A stretch of DNA of 64,000 nucleotides from Lentzea californiensis (GTDB lineage Bacteria > Actinomycetota > Actinomycetes > Mycobacteriales > Pseudonocardiaceae), in the NCBI RefSeq assembly GCF_024648825.1, contig NZ_JANBBE010000004.1, positions 248,001 to 312,000 on the forward strand, read 5' to 3'. Positions 42,147 to 50,121 of the stretch are shown here, piece after piece; the stretch's first letter is position 1, and each line of letters starts with the position of its first letter. Both the position numbers and the translations under genes were made by a program. Under the pieces are notes generated by a model that ran no database searches, was not told the DNA's origin, and was given only the letters and a program-made list of their open reading frames with translations.

Positions 42147-43187
42147 TCACCGCCCCGTGCCGCGCAGAGGTGCGCCCGCGTCGTGCAGGTGGCGCAGCAC
42201 CTGGGCGTAGGAGCGGACCATGGTGGTCTTGCTGTACGGAATGCCCTGCCGGGCGCAGAAGTTCTCGACGACGGGCTGTGCGCGGCGCAGGTTGGGCCTC
42301 GGCATGTGCGGGTAGAGGTGGTGCTCGATCTGGTGGTTCAACCCGCCGAGCAGGGCGTCGACCCAGCGGCCGCCGGTGACGTTGCGGGAGGTCAGCACCT
42401 GCTTGTGGAGGTGGTCGAGGCGCTGTCCCTCGGCGATGATCGGCATTCCCTTGTGGTTCGGCGCGAACGAACAGCCCAGGTAGACGCCCATCAGACCCTG
42501 GTGCACGACGACGAACACGACGGCCTTCAGCGGTGAGAGCACCAGGAACACCGCCACCAGGTAGGCGGCCAGCGGCACGATCTGGAGCGCGGCCTCACGC
42601 CACGGGTTGCGCAGTTCCCTGCGGAACAGGGCGACCAGGCCGGAGATCCGCAGCACGGCGGCCTCGGCCAGCAGCAGCGGGAAGAACAGGAACGCCTGGT
42701 GCTTGGTGATCCAGCCGTACACACCGCGTTTGCCGTGCGCCTGCGCGCGGCTGAAGGCGAGGGCGTGGATCTCGATGTCCGGGTCCTGGCCCTCGTGGTT
42801 GGGGTTGGCGTGGTGGCGGTTGTGCTTGGCCACCCACCACTGGTAGCTGATGCCGGTGAGGCTGCCGTGCAGGTGCCCGACCACGTCGTTGTTGCGGTGG
42901 CTGCGGAAGATCTGCCGGTGTCCCGCGTCGTGCCCGATGAACGCGAGCTGCGTCGACGCCACGGCCATGGCCACCGCGAGGAGCATCTGCCACCAGGAGT
43001 CGCCCAGCAGGACGAACGTCACGGCGATCGCGCCGAGCAGCACGCCGTTGATCGCCATGCGCAGCGCGTAATAGCCGCGGCGGCGGTCCAGCAGGCCGGC
43101 GGTCTTGAGCTCCTTGGTCAGACGGGCGAAGTCGCTGCCCCGAGGCCGTTCGGCTGTGGTGGGTGGTACGTCTTGGGTCGAGGTCAT
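42147..43187 (-). CDS. Membrane fatty acid desaturase (paralog 2)
   Basis: 346 residues, ATG 43187. His boxes HDAGH, HNRHHANPNH and QIEHHLYP. It is clearly homologous to the desaturase at 30512-31495 over the whole length, so a duplication within this genome region is likely. It overlaps the AI-2E-type permease (ATGA at 43184-43187), which makes co-expression near certain. A link of acyl desaturation with this permease is unusual and could reflect a membrane-fluidity or stress unit. Confidence 0.9.
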   Translation of the reverse strand: MTSTQDVPPTTAERPRGSDFARLTKELKTAGLLDRRRGYYALRMAINGVLLGAIAVTFVLLGDSWWQMLLAVAMAVASTQLAFIGHDAGHRQIFRSHRNNDVVGHLHGSLTGISYQWWVAKHNRHHANPNHEGQDPDIEIHALAFSRAQAHGKRGVYGWITKHQAFLFFPLLLAEAAVLRISGLVALFRRELRNPWREAALQIVPLAAYLVAVFLVLSPLKAVVFVVVHQGLMGVYLGCSFAPNHKGMPIIAEGQRLDHLHKQVLTSRNVTGGRWVDALLGGLNHQIEHHLYPHMPRPNLRRAQPVVENFCARQGIPYSKTTMVRSYAQVLRHLHDAGAPLRGTGR

Positions 43188-44365
43188 CTACCTGCTCCGG
43201 TTCTCGGTTCGTCGGCTTCGGTGTCCAGGCCGGGTTCGTCCGGCCCGGACTCCTCAGGTTCGCTGGTGTGCACGTCGGCGGGTGCCACGTGTTCGTCCGC
43301 CTCGCTCAACAGTGAGCGGATCGCGGAGTTGAGCACCGCCAGCAGTGGTACCGCGAGCAGGGCGCCCGCGATGCCCGCGACGAGCAGTCCGGACGCGATG
43401 GCCAGCACCACCGCGAGAGGGTGCAGCTTGACCGCGCGTCCCAGCAGGAACGGTTGCAGCACATGGCTTTCCAGCTGGTTCACGGCGACGACGATGATCA
43501 GCGCGATCGCGGCGGTCACCGGGCCGTTCGCGACGAGCGCGATGAGAACGGCTATGCCGCCCGCCACCACGGCACCGAAGATCGGGACGAACGCACTGAT
43601 GAACACCAGTGCTGCCAACGGAACCGCCAGCGGCACCTTCAGCACCGCCAGCCCGATGCCGATGCCGAGCGCGTCCACCACGGCGACCGCGCCGGTCGCG
43701 CGGACGTAGCTGACCAGCGCGGCCAGACTTCGCCTGCCCGCGACGTCCACCCGCCTGCGGGGGTCGCCGGGGACGACGCGGATGAGGAACTGCCAGATCC
43801 GCGGGCCGTCGTAGAGGAAGAACGCGAGCGCGAACAGCACCAGCAGCATCTCGACGAGGGTCTCGCCGACCGTCGCGGCCGTCGTGAGAGCGCTTGTCGT
43901 GATGCCGGTCTGGTTGTCCTGCAGGGTTTTCACGATCCGGTCCGCGAACTCGCGCAGCTGGCTCTCGCTGAGCTGCAACGGTCCGGTGACGAGCCAGCCG
44001 GACACCGCGTCGATGCTGCGGGCCAGCTGTGCCGCGAGGTCCGGCACACCGTTGACGAAGGTCACCACGACGAACGTGAGCAACCCGCCGAGCACCGCCA
44101 GCCCGCCGACGAGCACCACGAAGGTCGCGAGACCGCGGGGAAACCGTTTCGCCATCAGGAAACTGACGGCCGGTGCGAGCAAGGCCGCCAGCAGCAACGC
44201 GATCGCGAGCGGCACGACGAGGGACGCCAGCCTGCCGAAGATGACGCCGACGACGTAGAGCGAGGCCACCACGACGAGGAAGCGCCAGCCCAGTGCCGCA
44301 CTGACGCGAAGGGCGGAGGGGATCGGGTCCCGCGCGGGAGACGCGTTCCCGCGGTCGGTCGTCAC
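43184..44365 (-). CDS. AI-2E family transporter (PF01594-type permease)
   Basis: 393 residues from GTG 44365, ten bases after GGAGG. About eight membrane segments; the family core is LVALANGPV-like: FISAFVPIFGAVVAGGIAVL, NGPVTAAIALIIVVAVNQLE and SHVLQPFLLGRAVKLHPLAV. The family includes TqsA (AI-2 export) and Na+/H+ antiporters. An acidic tail (EPEESGPDEPGLDTEADEP) follows the last helix. Substrate unknown; it is first in an operon with the desaturase. Confidence 0.88.
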   Translation of the reverse strand: MTTDRGNASPARDPIPSALRVSAALGWRFLVVVASLYVVGVIFGRLASLVVPLAIALLLAALLAPAVSFLMAKRFPRGLATFVVLVGGLAVLGGLLTFVVVTFVNGVPDLAAQLARSIDAVSGWLVTGPLQLSESQLREFADRIVKTLQDNQTGITTSALTTAATVGETLVEMLLVLFALAFFLYDGPRIWQFLIRVVPGDPRRRVDVAGRRSLAALVSYVRATGAVAVVDALGIGIGLAVLKVPLAVPLAALVFISAFVPIFGAVVAGGIAVLIALVANGPVTAAIALIIVVAVNQLESHVLQPFLLGRAVKLHPLAVVLAIASGLLVAGIAGALLAVPLLAVLNSAIRSLLSEADEHVAPADVHTSEPEESGPDEPGLDTEADEPRTGAGR

Positions 44366-44509
44366 GACGGCAGTACCTCCGGAGTCGATCTCCGACGCCA
44401 GGGTCTGGGGTCATCGGGGTGAAGTGGCGATGCGCACTGCACGCCTTGCAGAGGATTCCCCGCCACTCGGCCCACAAACCCGGATGAGCTGTGGAAACAG
44501 CCTCTCCAT

Positions 44510-44547
44510 TTTCAGGAACGCTCGTTCTTGACTGATCGTTCCTGAAA
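44510..44547. promoter_or_regulatory. TetR operator overlapping promoter
   Basis: Exact 11-bp inverted repeat TTTCAGGAACG (44510-44520) / CGTTCCTGAAA (44537-44547). TTGACT (44528-44533) and TACGGT about 18 bases later form a plausible promoter, so the right arm lies in the spacer. It ends 16 bases before the TetR gene: a repressor-over-promoter layout. Confidence 0.75.
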
Positions 44548-44563
44548 CCGCTACGGTCGTCAC

Positions 44564-45046
44564 ATGGGACGACGAAGGGCTTTCGACGTGGACGAGGCCG
44601 TGGAGGCGGCGGCGGACCTGTTCGCCCGCCGTGCCTACGACGGTGTCTCCATCGACGACCTGGTCACTCGACTCGGAGTGCACCGCAACAGCCTCTACGG
44701 CGTGTTCGGCAGCAAGCGCGGGCTGTACCTGGCGGCGTTGCGCCGTCACGTCGAGCAGGACGTTCGCCCGCACCTGGCCCGCGCCGCGCAGCCGGAACAC
44801 ATGCCGGCGTGGGACTTCCTGCTGGTGGCCGCGGTCGATCGCGCGCCCGACGACCCGGAGGTCGCCGGCCTGGTGTCGGCGGTCCTCGCCGAGGTCGACG
44901 AGGCGACGGGCGACCCGCGCGCCACCGAGGTGCTGCTGGGCCGATGGCTGCGCGGCCGGCCGGACGCCCTGCGCCACGGGGAGGCCGAGTCCGAAGTCCC
45001 CACCATTCGTGAGGCGCCGGAAACGGTGCCCGGTAAGGAGATCTGA
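44564..45046 (+). CDS. TetR-family transcriptional regulator
   Basis: 160 residues, ATG 44564. The HTH is FDVDEAVEAAADLFARRAYD, then VSIDDLVTRLGVHRNSLYGV and FGSKRGLYLAALRRHV. The C-terminal ligand domain is short compared with the usual 190-210 residues and ends in an acidic tail without the last helices. The inverted repeat upstream is the probable operator. The next two reading frames follow at once, so it probably regulates its own unit. Confidence 0.88.
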   Translation: MGRRRAFDVDEAVEAAADLFARRAYDGVSIDDLVTRLGVHRNSLYGVFGSKRGLYLAALRRHVEQDVRPHLARAAQPEHMPAWDFLLVAAVDRAPDDPEVAGLVSAVLAEVDEATGDPRATEVLLGRWLRGRPDALRHGEAESEVPTIREAPETVPGKEI

Positions 45047-45047
45047 C

Positions 45048-45401
45048 ATGGCGACGATCAGCGTGCAGGGCCAGGACCCGGTGGTGGAGATGAACGGCCT
45101 GGACAAGTTGTGGTCGTTGAAGAGCAGGCTGACCATCCCGCTCGCCCGCGTTCGCGGTGCCACGCTCGATCCGGGAATCCTGGGGAAGCCGAAGGGGATT
45201 CGGGCGCCGGGCACGCACCTGCCCGGCGTGATCACGGCCGGCACGTTCCACCAGGACGGCGAGAAGGTCTTGTGGGCGGTCCGCGACGCGCAGAAGGCCG
45301 TGGTCGTGGAACTGGCGGACGAGCACTACACCCGCCTGGTCGTCGAGGTCGACGACCCTCGCGCGGTGGTGGCCATGGTCGAGCAGGCGACCAGCCGATG
45401 A
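45048..45401 (+). CDS. Small bacterial PH-like domain protein
   Basis: 117 residues, ATG 45048 after AAGGAG. Alternating strands (SRLTIPLARVRGATLDPGIL, GVITAGTFHQDGEKVLWAV, AVVVELADEHYTRLVVEVDD) end in one helix (PRAVVAMVEQA), which matches small PH-fold proteins of actinobacteria. It starts one base after the TetR stop and overlaps the following hydrolase remnant (ATGA). Function unknown. Confidence 0.65.
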   Translation: MATISVQGQDPVVEMNGLDKLWSLKSRLTIPLARVRGATLDPGILGKPKGIRAPGTHLPGVITAGTFHQDGEKVLWAVRDAQKAVVVELADEHYTRLVVEVDDPRAVVAMVEQATSR

Positions 45402-45730
45402 TCGTCAAGGTCGCCGCGGCACTCGTGCCGAACACCATCCGCGATCTCGCCGGCGCGCTGGACCGCGACCGGGTGGTGACCCTCCGGTTCGACAAGTACG
45501 GAACTGGCTGCACGGGACTGGGCGCCTGGGCCGGACGGCCCCAGGACATCGACTACCCGGCCTTCGTGCGCCATGCCGCCACCGCTCGCCGCGCTCTTCC
45601 AGTCGCTGGCGGGACCGGACCGCCGGTTCGCGACGACGGACGACGCGGTCTTCCCGCCCGACGTCGCACGCGGCTGCTGCGGATGCCCGTGCTCCTGACC
45701 TGCGGCGAGCTGGACCCGCAGGTGTCCTGA
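45398..45730 (+). pseudogene. Internally deleted alpha/beta-hydrolase gene
   Basis: The 110-codon frame contains VVTLRFDKYGTGCTGLGAWA and DIDYPAFVRHAATARRAL, the N-terminal part of serine-aminopeptidase-type hydrolases. After that come frame-scrambled residues, and then MPVLLTCGELDPQVS, the strand before the catalytic Asp. The nucleophile elbow (GxSxG) and the catalytic His are missing. About half of a normal hydrolase is lost, so it is a pseudogene. Confidence 0.65.
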
Positions 45731-45817
45731 TGGGACGTTCTCGCCCGTTCTGACCGGGGAGCTCAGCGCCCTGCGGTGGTGACGGTAACAATTCGGTTGA
45801 GCCGATGAACCTCTCCG

Positions 45818-45859
45818 TACGTACTCCCGTTCATGCGCCGCTTGAACGAGGAGTACGTA
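45818..45859 (+). promoter_or_regulatory. Ribosome-binding-site hairpin before DUF1996 gene
   Basis: TACGTACTCC (45818-45827) pairs with GGAGTACGTA (45850-45859), and CGTTCA (45828-45833) with TGAACG (45843-45848). Only A45849 is bulged; the loop has nine bases. The GAGGAG ribosome-binding site and the A of the ATG are inside the stem, so translation should be blocked unless the stem opens. Confidence 0.75.
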
Positions 45860-47706
45860 TGACGCACCGCGTGACGGACAGACGGAAGTTTCGCCTGATC
45901 GCTTCGTTGTCGGCGGTGGCCGTGGTCGCAGCGGGTACCGCAACGGTGGCGTTGGCCGCCAAGAACGGTGAGCCCGCACCGCTCGCCGCGTTCGCGCCCA
46001 TCGAGAAGGTGAACAAGAACGTCGTCGAGCCGAAGGTCGGCAAGAACGGCGCCGGTGGCGTGTTCACGGTCGACTGCGGCACGAACGAGGAGGGCAAGTT
46101 CAGTGCCGACAACCCGGTCGCCCAGCCGGGTCTGAAGCACGGTGCCCAGCACGTCCACGACTTCGTGGGCAACCTGTCGATCAGCGCGGAGTCGACCGAC
46201 GAGAGCCTGGTGGACTCGGAGACGACCTGCCGCAACGGTGACCGCTCGTCCTACTTCTGGCCTGTCGTGCGCATCAACCCCAAGGCCAACCCGCAGGACG
46301 TCGGCTCCAACCCCGACAAGATCAAGGACAACGGCCCGGCCGAGGTCGCGTGTCCGGGCGTCGCCCAGCGCCTGCCCGCCATTCCGCAGCGGGTGCGCGA
46401 CGAGGTCGTCCAGAACCTCCGGCAGCTCGCGCAGCAGCTCAAGGAAGCCAACGATCGGGTGGCGCGCGCCCAGAACCCCGGTGACCCGAACTTCGTCAAC
46501 AACACCGTTCTCGGCCCGCTGCGCAGCAAGCGGGTCGCCACCCTCGAACGCATCGCGAACGCCATGAGCCGGTCCGCGCGCAAGCCGAACCTGACGTCGC
46601 TCGCCGACTGCGACCTGCGGTGGGGCCACGGCGGAGGCGGCGGCCACGGCAGCCACTCGAAGCCGCGCAAGTTCGCCGCGGAGGGCGTTCTCCAGCAGGC
46701 CGAGCAGAACGGCGCCGAGCAGGACGCCGCCACGCCGACGATCAAGTGCCCGTCGGTGCGCGAGGCGCTGCCGGGTGTGCCGGACCAGGCCCTGGACGAG
46801 GTGGACAGCAACCTCGACCAGCTGGACAAGCAGATCGCCGAGGCCAACCAGCGCCTGGTGAAGACCAAGGGCCAGGGCGGCGCGAACTTCATCGACAACG
46901 CGATCCTCGGTCCGTTGAAGGACAAGCGGGTCGCGACCCTCGACCGCATCGCGATCGCGATCGGCCGCAACGCCGAGAAGCCGCAGGGCCTGGACCGTCT
47001 CGCGAAGTGCGGTCTCAACGAGGGCGAAGAGGGCGGCGAGGAGAACAACGGCGGTAACAACAACGGCGGTAACAACAACGGGGGCAACAACAACGGCGGT
47101 GCCACCACCACGACTGCCGCCCCGGCGCCGCCCCTGGCCGCTCCCACCGGCAAGAACCTGGAACTCGTCGGCAACAACGGCAAGATCGTCCGTCCGGCCC
47201 AGGTGAAGATCGAGTACCGCGGCAACGCGGCCAGCAAGGTCACGGGCATGCCGAAGTTCCTGAAGATGGTCGTCGGTGACGCCAAGCCGACCAGCCGCGG
47301 TCCCGCCAACGCCCGCGCCACGTGGACGTGCAGCGGGTTCGAGGACCGGCTGTCCGACAAGTACGTGATCTGCCCGAACGGCAGCAAGGTCATGCGTGTG
47401 CACGACTTCGCGGGCTGCTGGGACGGCAAGAACGCCGACAGCGCCAACCACCGCGACCACGTCCGGTTCGCCGACAAGCAGACCGGCGCGTGCCCGCAGG
47501 GCTTCAAGGCCATCCCGCAGCTGCGGATCAGCATCTCCTACAACATCGCCCGCGACGTCCAGCAGAAGGGCCAGTACCAGCTCGACGCGTTCCCGGAGGA
47601 GAACCACAACCCGTTCTCCGACCACAACGACTTCGCCAACGTCAACTCCGACCAGACGATGGCGAAGATCGTGAAGTGCGTGAACGACGGACGCAAGTGC
47701 TCCTGA
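45859..47706 (+). CDS. Secreted DUF1996 protein with duplicated helical insertion
   Basis: 615 residues, ATG 45859 (GAGGAG five bases before). A signal-type segment (LIASLSAVAVVAAGTATVAL) leads to the first part of DUF1996 (FTVDCGTNEEGKFSADNPVA, GAQHVHDFVGN, SSYFWPVVRI). The domain is then interrupted by about 270 residues: two homologous Cys-bounded helical repeats (CPGVAQRLPAIPQRV to LADCDL; CPSVREALPGVPDQA to LAKCGL, sharing NxVLGPL and KRVATLxRIA) and a GGNNN-rich linker. DUF1996 resumes with KIEYRGN, TWTCSGFEDRLSDKYVICP and MRVHDFAGCWDGKN. Fold and role unknown. Confidence 0.75.
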   Translation: MTHRVTDRRKFRLIASLSAVAVVAAGTATVALAAKNGEPAPLAAFAPIEKVNKNVVEPKVGKNGAGGVFTVDCGTNEEGKFSADNPVAQPGLKHGAQHVHDFVGNLSISAESTDESLVDSETTCRNGDRSSYFWPVVRINPKANPQDVGSNPDKIKDNGPAEVACPGVAQRLPAIPQRVRDEVVQNLRQLAQQLKEANDRVARAQNPGDPNFVNNTVLGPLRSKRVATLERIANAMSRSARKPNLTSLADCDLRWGHGGGGGHGSHSKPRKFAAEGVLQQAEQNGAEQDAATPTIKCPSVREALPGVPDQALDEVDSNLDQLDKQIAEANQRLVKTKGQGGANFIDNAILGPLKDKRVATLDRIAIAIGRNAEKPQGLDRLAKCGLNEGEEGGEENNGGNNNGGNNNGGNNNGGATTTTAAPAPPLAAPTGKNLELVGNNGKIVRPAQVKIEYRGNAASKVTGMPKFLKMVVGDAKPTSRGPANARATWTCSGFEDRLSDKYVICPNGSKVMRVHDFAGCWDGKNADSANHRDHVRFADKQTGACPQGFKAIPQLRISISYNIARDVQQKGQYQLDAFPEENHNPFSDHNDFANVNSDQTMAKIVKCVNDGRKCS

Positions 47707-47727
47707 CCGTCGCCTGACTCACCTTTT

Positions 47728-47768
47728 GAGGGAGCCCTCCCGGACCTCGGTCCCGGGAGGGCTCCCTC
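47728..47768 (+). terminator. Terminator after DUF1996 gene
   Basis: Perfect 16-bp stem: GAGGGAGCCCTCCCGG (47728-47743) with CCGGGAGGGCTCCCTC (47753-47768). It is 21 bases after the stop and faces the convergent tRNA-Lys terminator. Confidence 0.85.
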
Positions 47769-47807
47769 GTCGGTGAAACGGAGAATTCGGATGAGCACGC
47801 GAAAAAC

Positions 47808-47845
47808 AGGGAAGCAGGCCGAGACGAATCTCGACCTGCTTCCCT
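47808..47845 (-). terminator. Terminator of tRNA-Lys copy 1
   Basis: On the minus strand a stem of AGGGAAGCAGG with its complement, interrupted by two mismatched bases and closed by TCTC/GAGA, is followed by CTGTTTTTCG. Confidence 0.8.
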
Positions 47846-47849
47846 GGAG

Positions 47850-47923
47850 TGCGCCGCCAGGGACTCGAACCCCGGACCCGCTGATTAAGAGTCAGCTGCT
47901 CTAACCAACTGAGCTAGCGGCGC
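47850..47923 (-). tRNA. tRNA-Lys (CTT), copy 1
   Basis: 74 bases including the discriminator A. Acceptor GCGCCGC pairs perfectly with GCGGCGC; D-arm GCTCAGTTGGTTAGAGC; anticodon stem GCTGA/TCAGC around CTCTTAA (anticodon CTT); T-arm CGGGGTTCGAGTCCCTG. CCA is not encoded. Confidence 0.95.
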
Positions 47924-47964
47924 TTGTTTGTGTGCCGGAGCCTTGCTCATTCCGACGTCAAGAA

Positions 47965-47974
47965 CGTTAGCACA
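47965..47974 (-). promoter_or_regulatory. Putative tRNA-Lys copy 1 promoter (-10)
   Basis: TGTGCTAACG on the minus strand lies about 42 bases upstream of the tRNA. The same element and the following TTCTT occur at the second copy, suggesting an extended -10 region. Confidence 0.5.
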
Positions 47975-48000
47975 GGGGTTCCAACTGGTTTTCACACGGG

Positions 48001-48612
48001 TCACCCGTTCGCCTTCTCGAACCCCGTGTGGAGGAGCCACTGGGCGGCCGCGTAGGTCGGCATGACGCCCGCCGACGCCACTCGCGCGGTGCGTCCACCG
48101 AGGACGAACCGGCTCGCGCCGAGCAGTGCGTCTGAGACCGCGAACAGGGCCGCACCACCGAGAACTCGTCGTGCGCCGGCGCCGCGGGCCGTCGACGCGG
48201 CGGCGACCATCGTGCCGAGCGTCAGGGCGTAGAGGGCCACCGGCTTGCCCAGCGGGCCTGCCGCGCGGGCGAACACGGCGGCTCCCGCGGCCGATGCCGC
48301 GACGATGGGCACGACCGCCTTGCGGGAGCCCGGTGGGGAGCGGCGGGCCAGGGCCGCGGTGTAGCCGACGTGGGCGACGAGGAAGCTGAAGAGTCCTGTG
48401 CGGAACGCCCGGTCCGAGTCGCCGAGCAGCGCCACGTCGCCGAGCCACGAGCCGGCGAGACCCACCGCCATGCCGGGGTCGCGGGGCGGGCTGGCCACGG
48501 CCAGAGCGGGCATCAGTGCGGTCTTCGTCACGGGGCGCACGGACCTGGCGCCGCGCACCGCCGCCGCGATCGAGTCCGCGATCGCGGCAACCGCGTAGGC
48601 CTGCTTCTTCAT
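48001..48612 (-). CDS. Lysoplasmalogenase-like (YhhN/TMEM86 family) membrane protein
   Basis: 203 residues with about seven to eight membrane segments. Family segments: SWLGDVALLGDSDRAFRTGL, FSFLVAHVGYTAAL and, near the end, FAVSDALLGASRFVLGG with the conserved SDxLL. The family hydrolyses the vinyl-ether of lysoplasmalogens; the bacterial role is less clear. It follows the truncated AraC gene by 30 bases on the same strand. Confidence 0.85.
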   Translation of the reverse strand: MKKQAYAVAAIADSIAAAVRGARSVRPVTKTALMPALAVASPPRDPGMAVGLAGSWLGDVALLGDSDRAFRTGLFSFLVAHVGYTAALARRSPPGSRKAVVPIVAASAAGAAVFARAAGPLGKPVALYALTLGTMVAAASTARGAGARRVLGGAALFAVSDALLGASRFVLGGRTARVASAGVMPTYAAAQWLLHTGFEKANG

Positions 48613-48642
48613 CGAGCACCTCTCGCCATTGAGGCGCTCAGA

Positions 48643-49248
48643 CTAAGAGCTTCGGCTCGAGGCCACCTCCGTGTCGTCGATCACCGGTGACGACACGGAG
48701 GTGAGATTTGCGCCGAGAAGCCTGCGCAACGCGGTCGGCGTGTGTTCGAGGTGTTCGCGCACCGTGCGGCACAGGTGCGCCTGGTCGGCGAAGCCGAGAT
48801 CGGCCGCGAGCGCGGCGAGGCTGGGCTCGCCCGCCTCCAGGCGGTCCAGCGCGCGGGCAACGCGAACACCGTTGCGGTAGCGGGTCAGCCACACCCCCAG
48901 GGCGCGGGTGAAGGCACGGCTCAACCGGTACGGCGAGACGCCCAGGAGACCGGCGAGCGGGATCAGGCCCGAGGCGGCCGGATGGTCGTCGCCGATCGCA
49001 CCACGAGCCTTGGCCACCAACGCCTCGTCACCGCCACCTGCTGGGACCGTAGTGGTGACGACCTGCCGGACGGCCTGCGCCACCAGGCCCACCAGTTCCT
49101 CGGCCCCGTCGTCGCGCGCTGCCGCGAGGAGCCGCCGGTGAGCGAGGTCTAGCCGGCCGCCCACGTACAGCGACGACCCGGCGAACCTCGGTGCGTCGCC
49201 TGCCAAGGTGCGCCACAGGCCGGACCGCACGCTGATCGACGTGCACAC
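48643..49248 (-). pseudogene. 5'-truncated AraC-family regulator
   Basis: 201 codons from GTG 49248, but homology goes further: the frame upstream reads FSHPAGGD before meeting a TAA about 30 bases above the GTG, and only then becomes unrelated. Full-length relatives have a further ~80-100 residue cupin region. The HTH is intact: SGLIPLAGLLGVSPYRLSRA, LAALAADLGFADQAHLCRTV, and HTPTALRRLLG. The break at about 49276 marks the edge of an inserted accessory segment. It could still be made as a ligand-blind regulator. Confidence 0.7.
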
Positions 49249-49276
49249 GTCACCGCCGGCGGGATGGGAGAACTGC

Positions 49277-49582
49277 TCTTCTTATCTGCACCACCTGGTT
49301 GAGCCGAAGGTGGCCCCTCCATCTGGTCGAGGTCGCGTGACCTCCACGGCGCGGCTGAGGGTGTTGCAGGAAATCTGGTGGCTGCATGACTGGCTGACGT
49401 GTGACGATCTGGCCACCCCGGCAAACGGCGTTCCGGGGCGCCTGAGGTTCGTTGTGCCGAACCGGTGGGAGTAAGAGACGGTAGGCGGGAACCTCGCAGG
49501 CGAGGCGCGCGGTCCGCGTCCTGAGTGGTCCCCACCGGATCCGGTGCACTGCGATCGCGTCAGCGGAGAGGTTGACCAGCGG
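49277..49582. other. Accessory-segment edge, no recognised gene
   Basis: Begins where the AraC homology stops. The plus strand can be read from about 49276 to TAA 49474 (EIWWLHDWLTCDDL is the most protein-like part) but I recognise no family. It is probably debris of a mobile element. Confidence 0.5.
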
Positions 49583-50062
49583 ATGAAACACGTGAAGGTC
49601 AAGGCAACCGGGACAGGCAACTTCCTTGATCCTGATGCGTATCTTGGCCTCTTGCCCACACTCGTCGGTGCTCTCCCGCGTGGTGCACGAGCGTTTGCTG
49701 CCGATCCAGACCACTACAACTTCTTCAGCCGACGGTGCGTCAAGGACCTCGTGCCCGACACGCTGCTGCGCGGAGCAACGGCCGGCGAGGATTGGCTCCA
49801 ACTTGGCTTCCGTCACAACTGCTGGAAGCACGAAGAAGACTTGAGCATTCGCTATGTCGGCATCAGCAGTCTCAGCCCCGACACGGTCAACCAGTCCGGC
49901 TGGGCCAGCTTCGGTGCGGTCACGTTGGATGAGATCCTGCCTCACGAGCACGGCTGTAGCCATGAGATTGGCTTCCTCGACGGATCGCTCACCGTCGTCA
50001 GCCGTGACTTGATCGCGACTTGGACCGAAGCTGGCTGTACGGACAAGCCGTCGAGTAACTGA
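49583..50062 (+). CDS. Hypothetical accessory protein
   Basis: 159 residues, ATG 49583. A soluble mixed alpha/beta protein: KHVKVKATGTGNFLDPDAYL, then AGEDWLQLGFRHNCWKHEED, YVGISSLSP and ILPHEHGCSHEIGFLDGSLT. No signal or membrane segment. Base composition is lower in GC than the neighbouring core genes. It lies among toxin and integrase remnants and could be an orphan immunity or cargo gene; no family supports this. Confidence 0.6.
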   Translation: MKHVKVKATGTGNFLDPDAYLGLLPTLVGALPRGARAFAADPDHYNFFSRRCVKDLVPDTLLRGATAGEDWLQLGFRHNCWKHEEDLSIRYVGISSLSPDTVNQSGWASFGAVTLDEILPHEHGCSHEIGFLDGSLTVVSRDLIATWTEAGCTDKPSSN

Positions 50063-50121
50063 CCTCGTCGTTTTGTTTACGGACAGGTGGGCTGGTTTCG
50101 CCGTGTCCATTGCCTGATAAG

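Larger units (their letters stand above)
47780..47975. repeat. Direct repeat, copy 1: tRNA-Lys gene with flanks
   Basis: About 195 bases closely match 59341-59537 in the same orientation, from the terminator side through the tRNA to the promoter (shared TGTGCTAACGTTCTT on the minus strand). Differences are scattered, so the duplication is not very recent. Confidence 0.85.

Noticed and set aside
49583..50062. Calling the accessory gene an immunity protein
   Set aside because: No recognisable immunity family and no partner toxin next to it; position alone is not enough.
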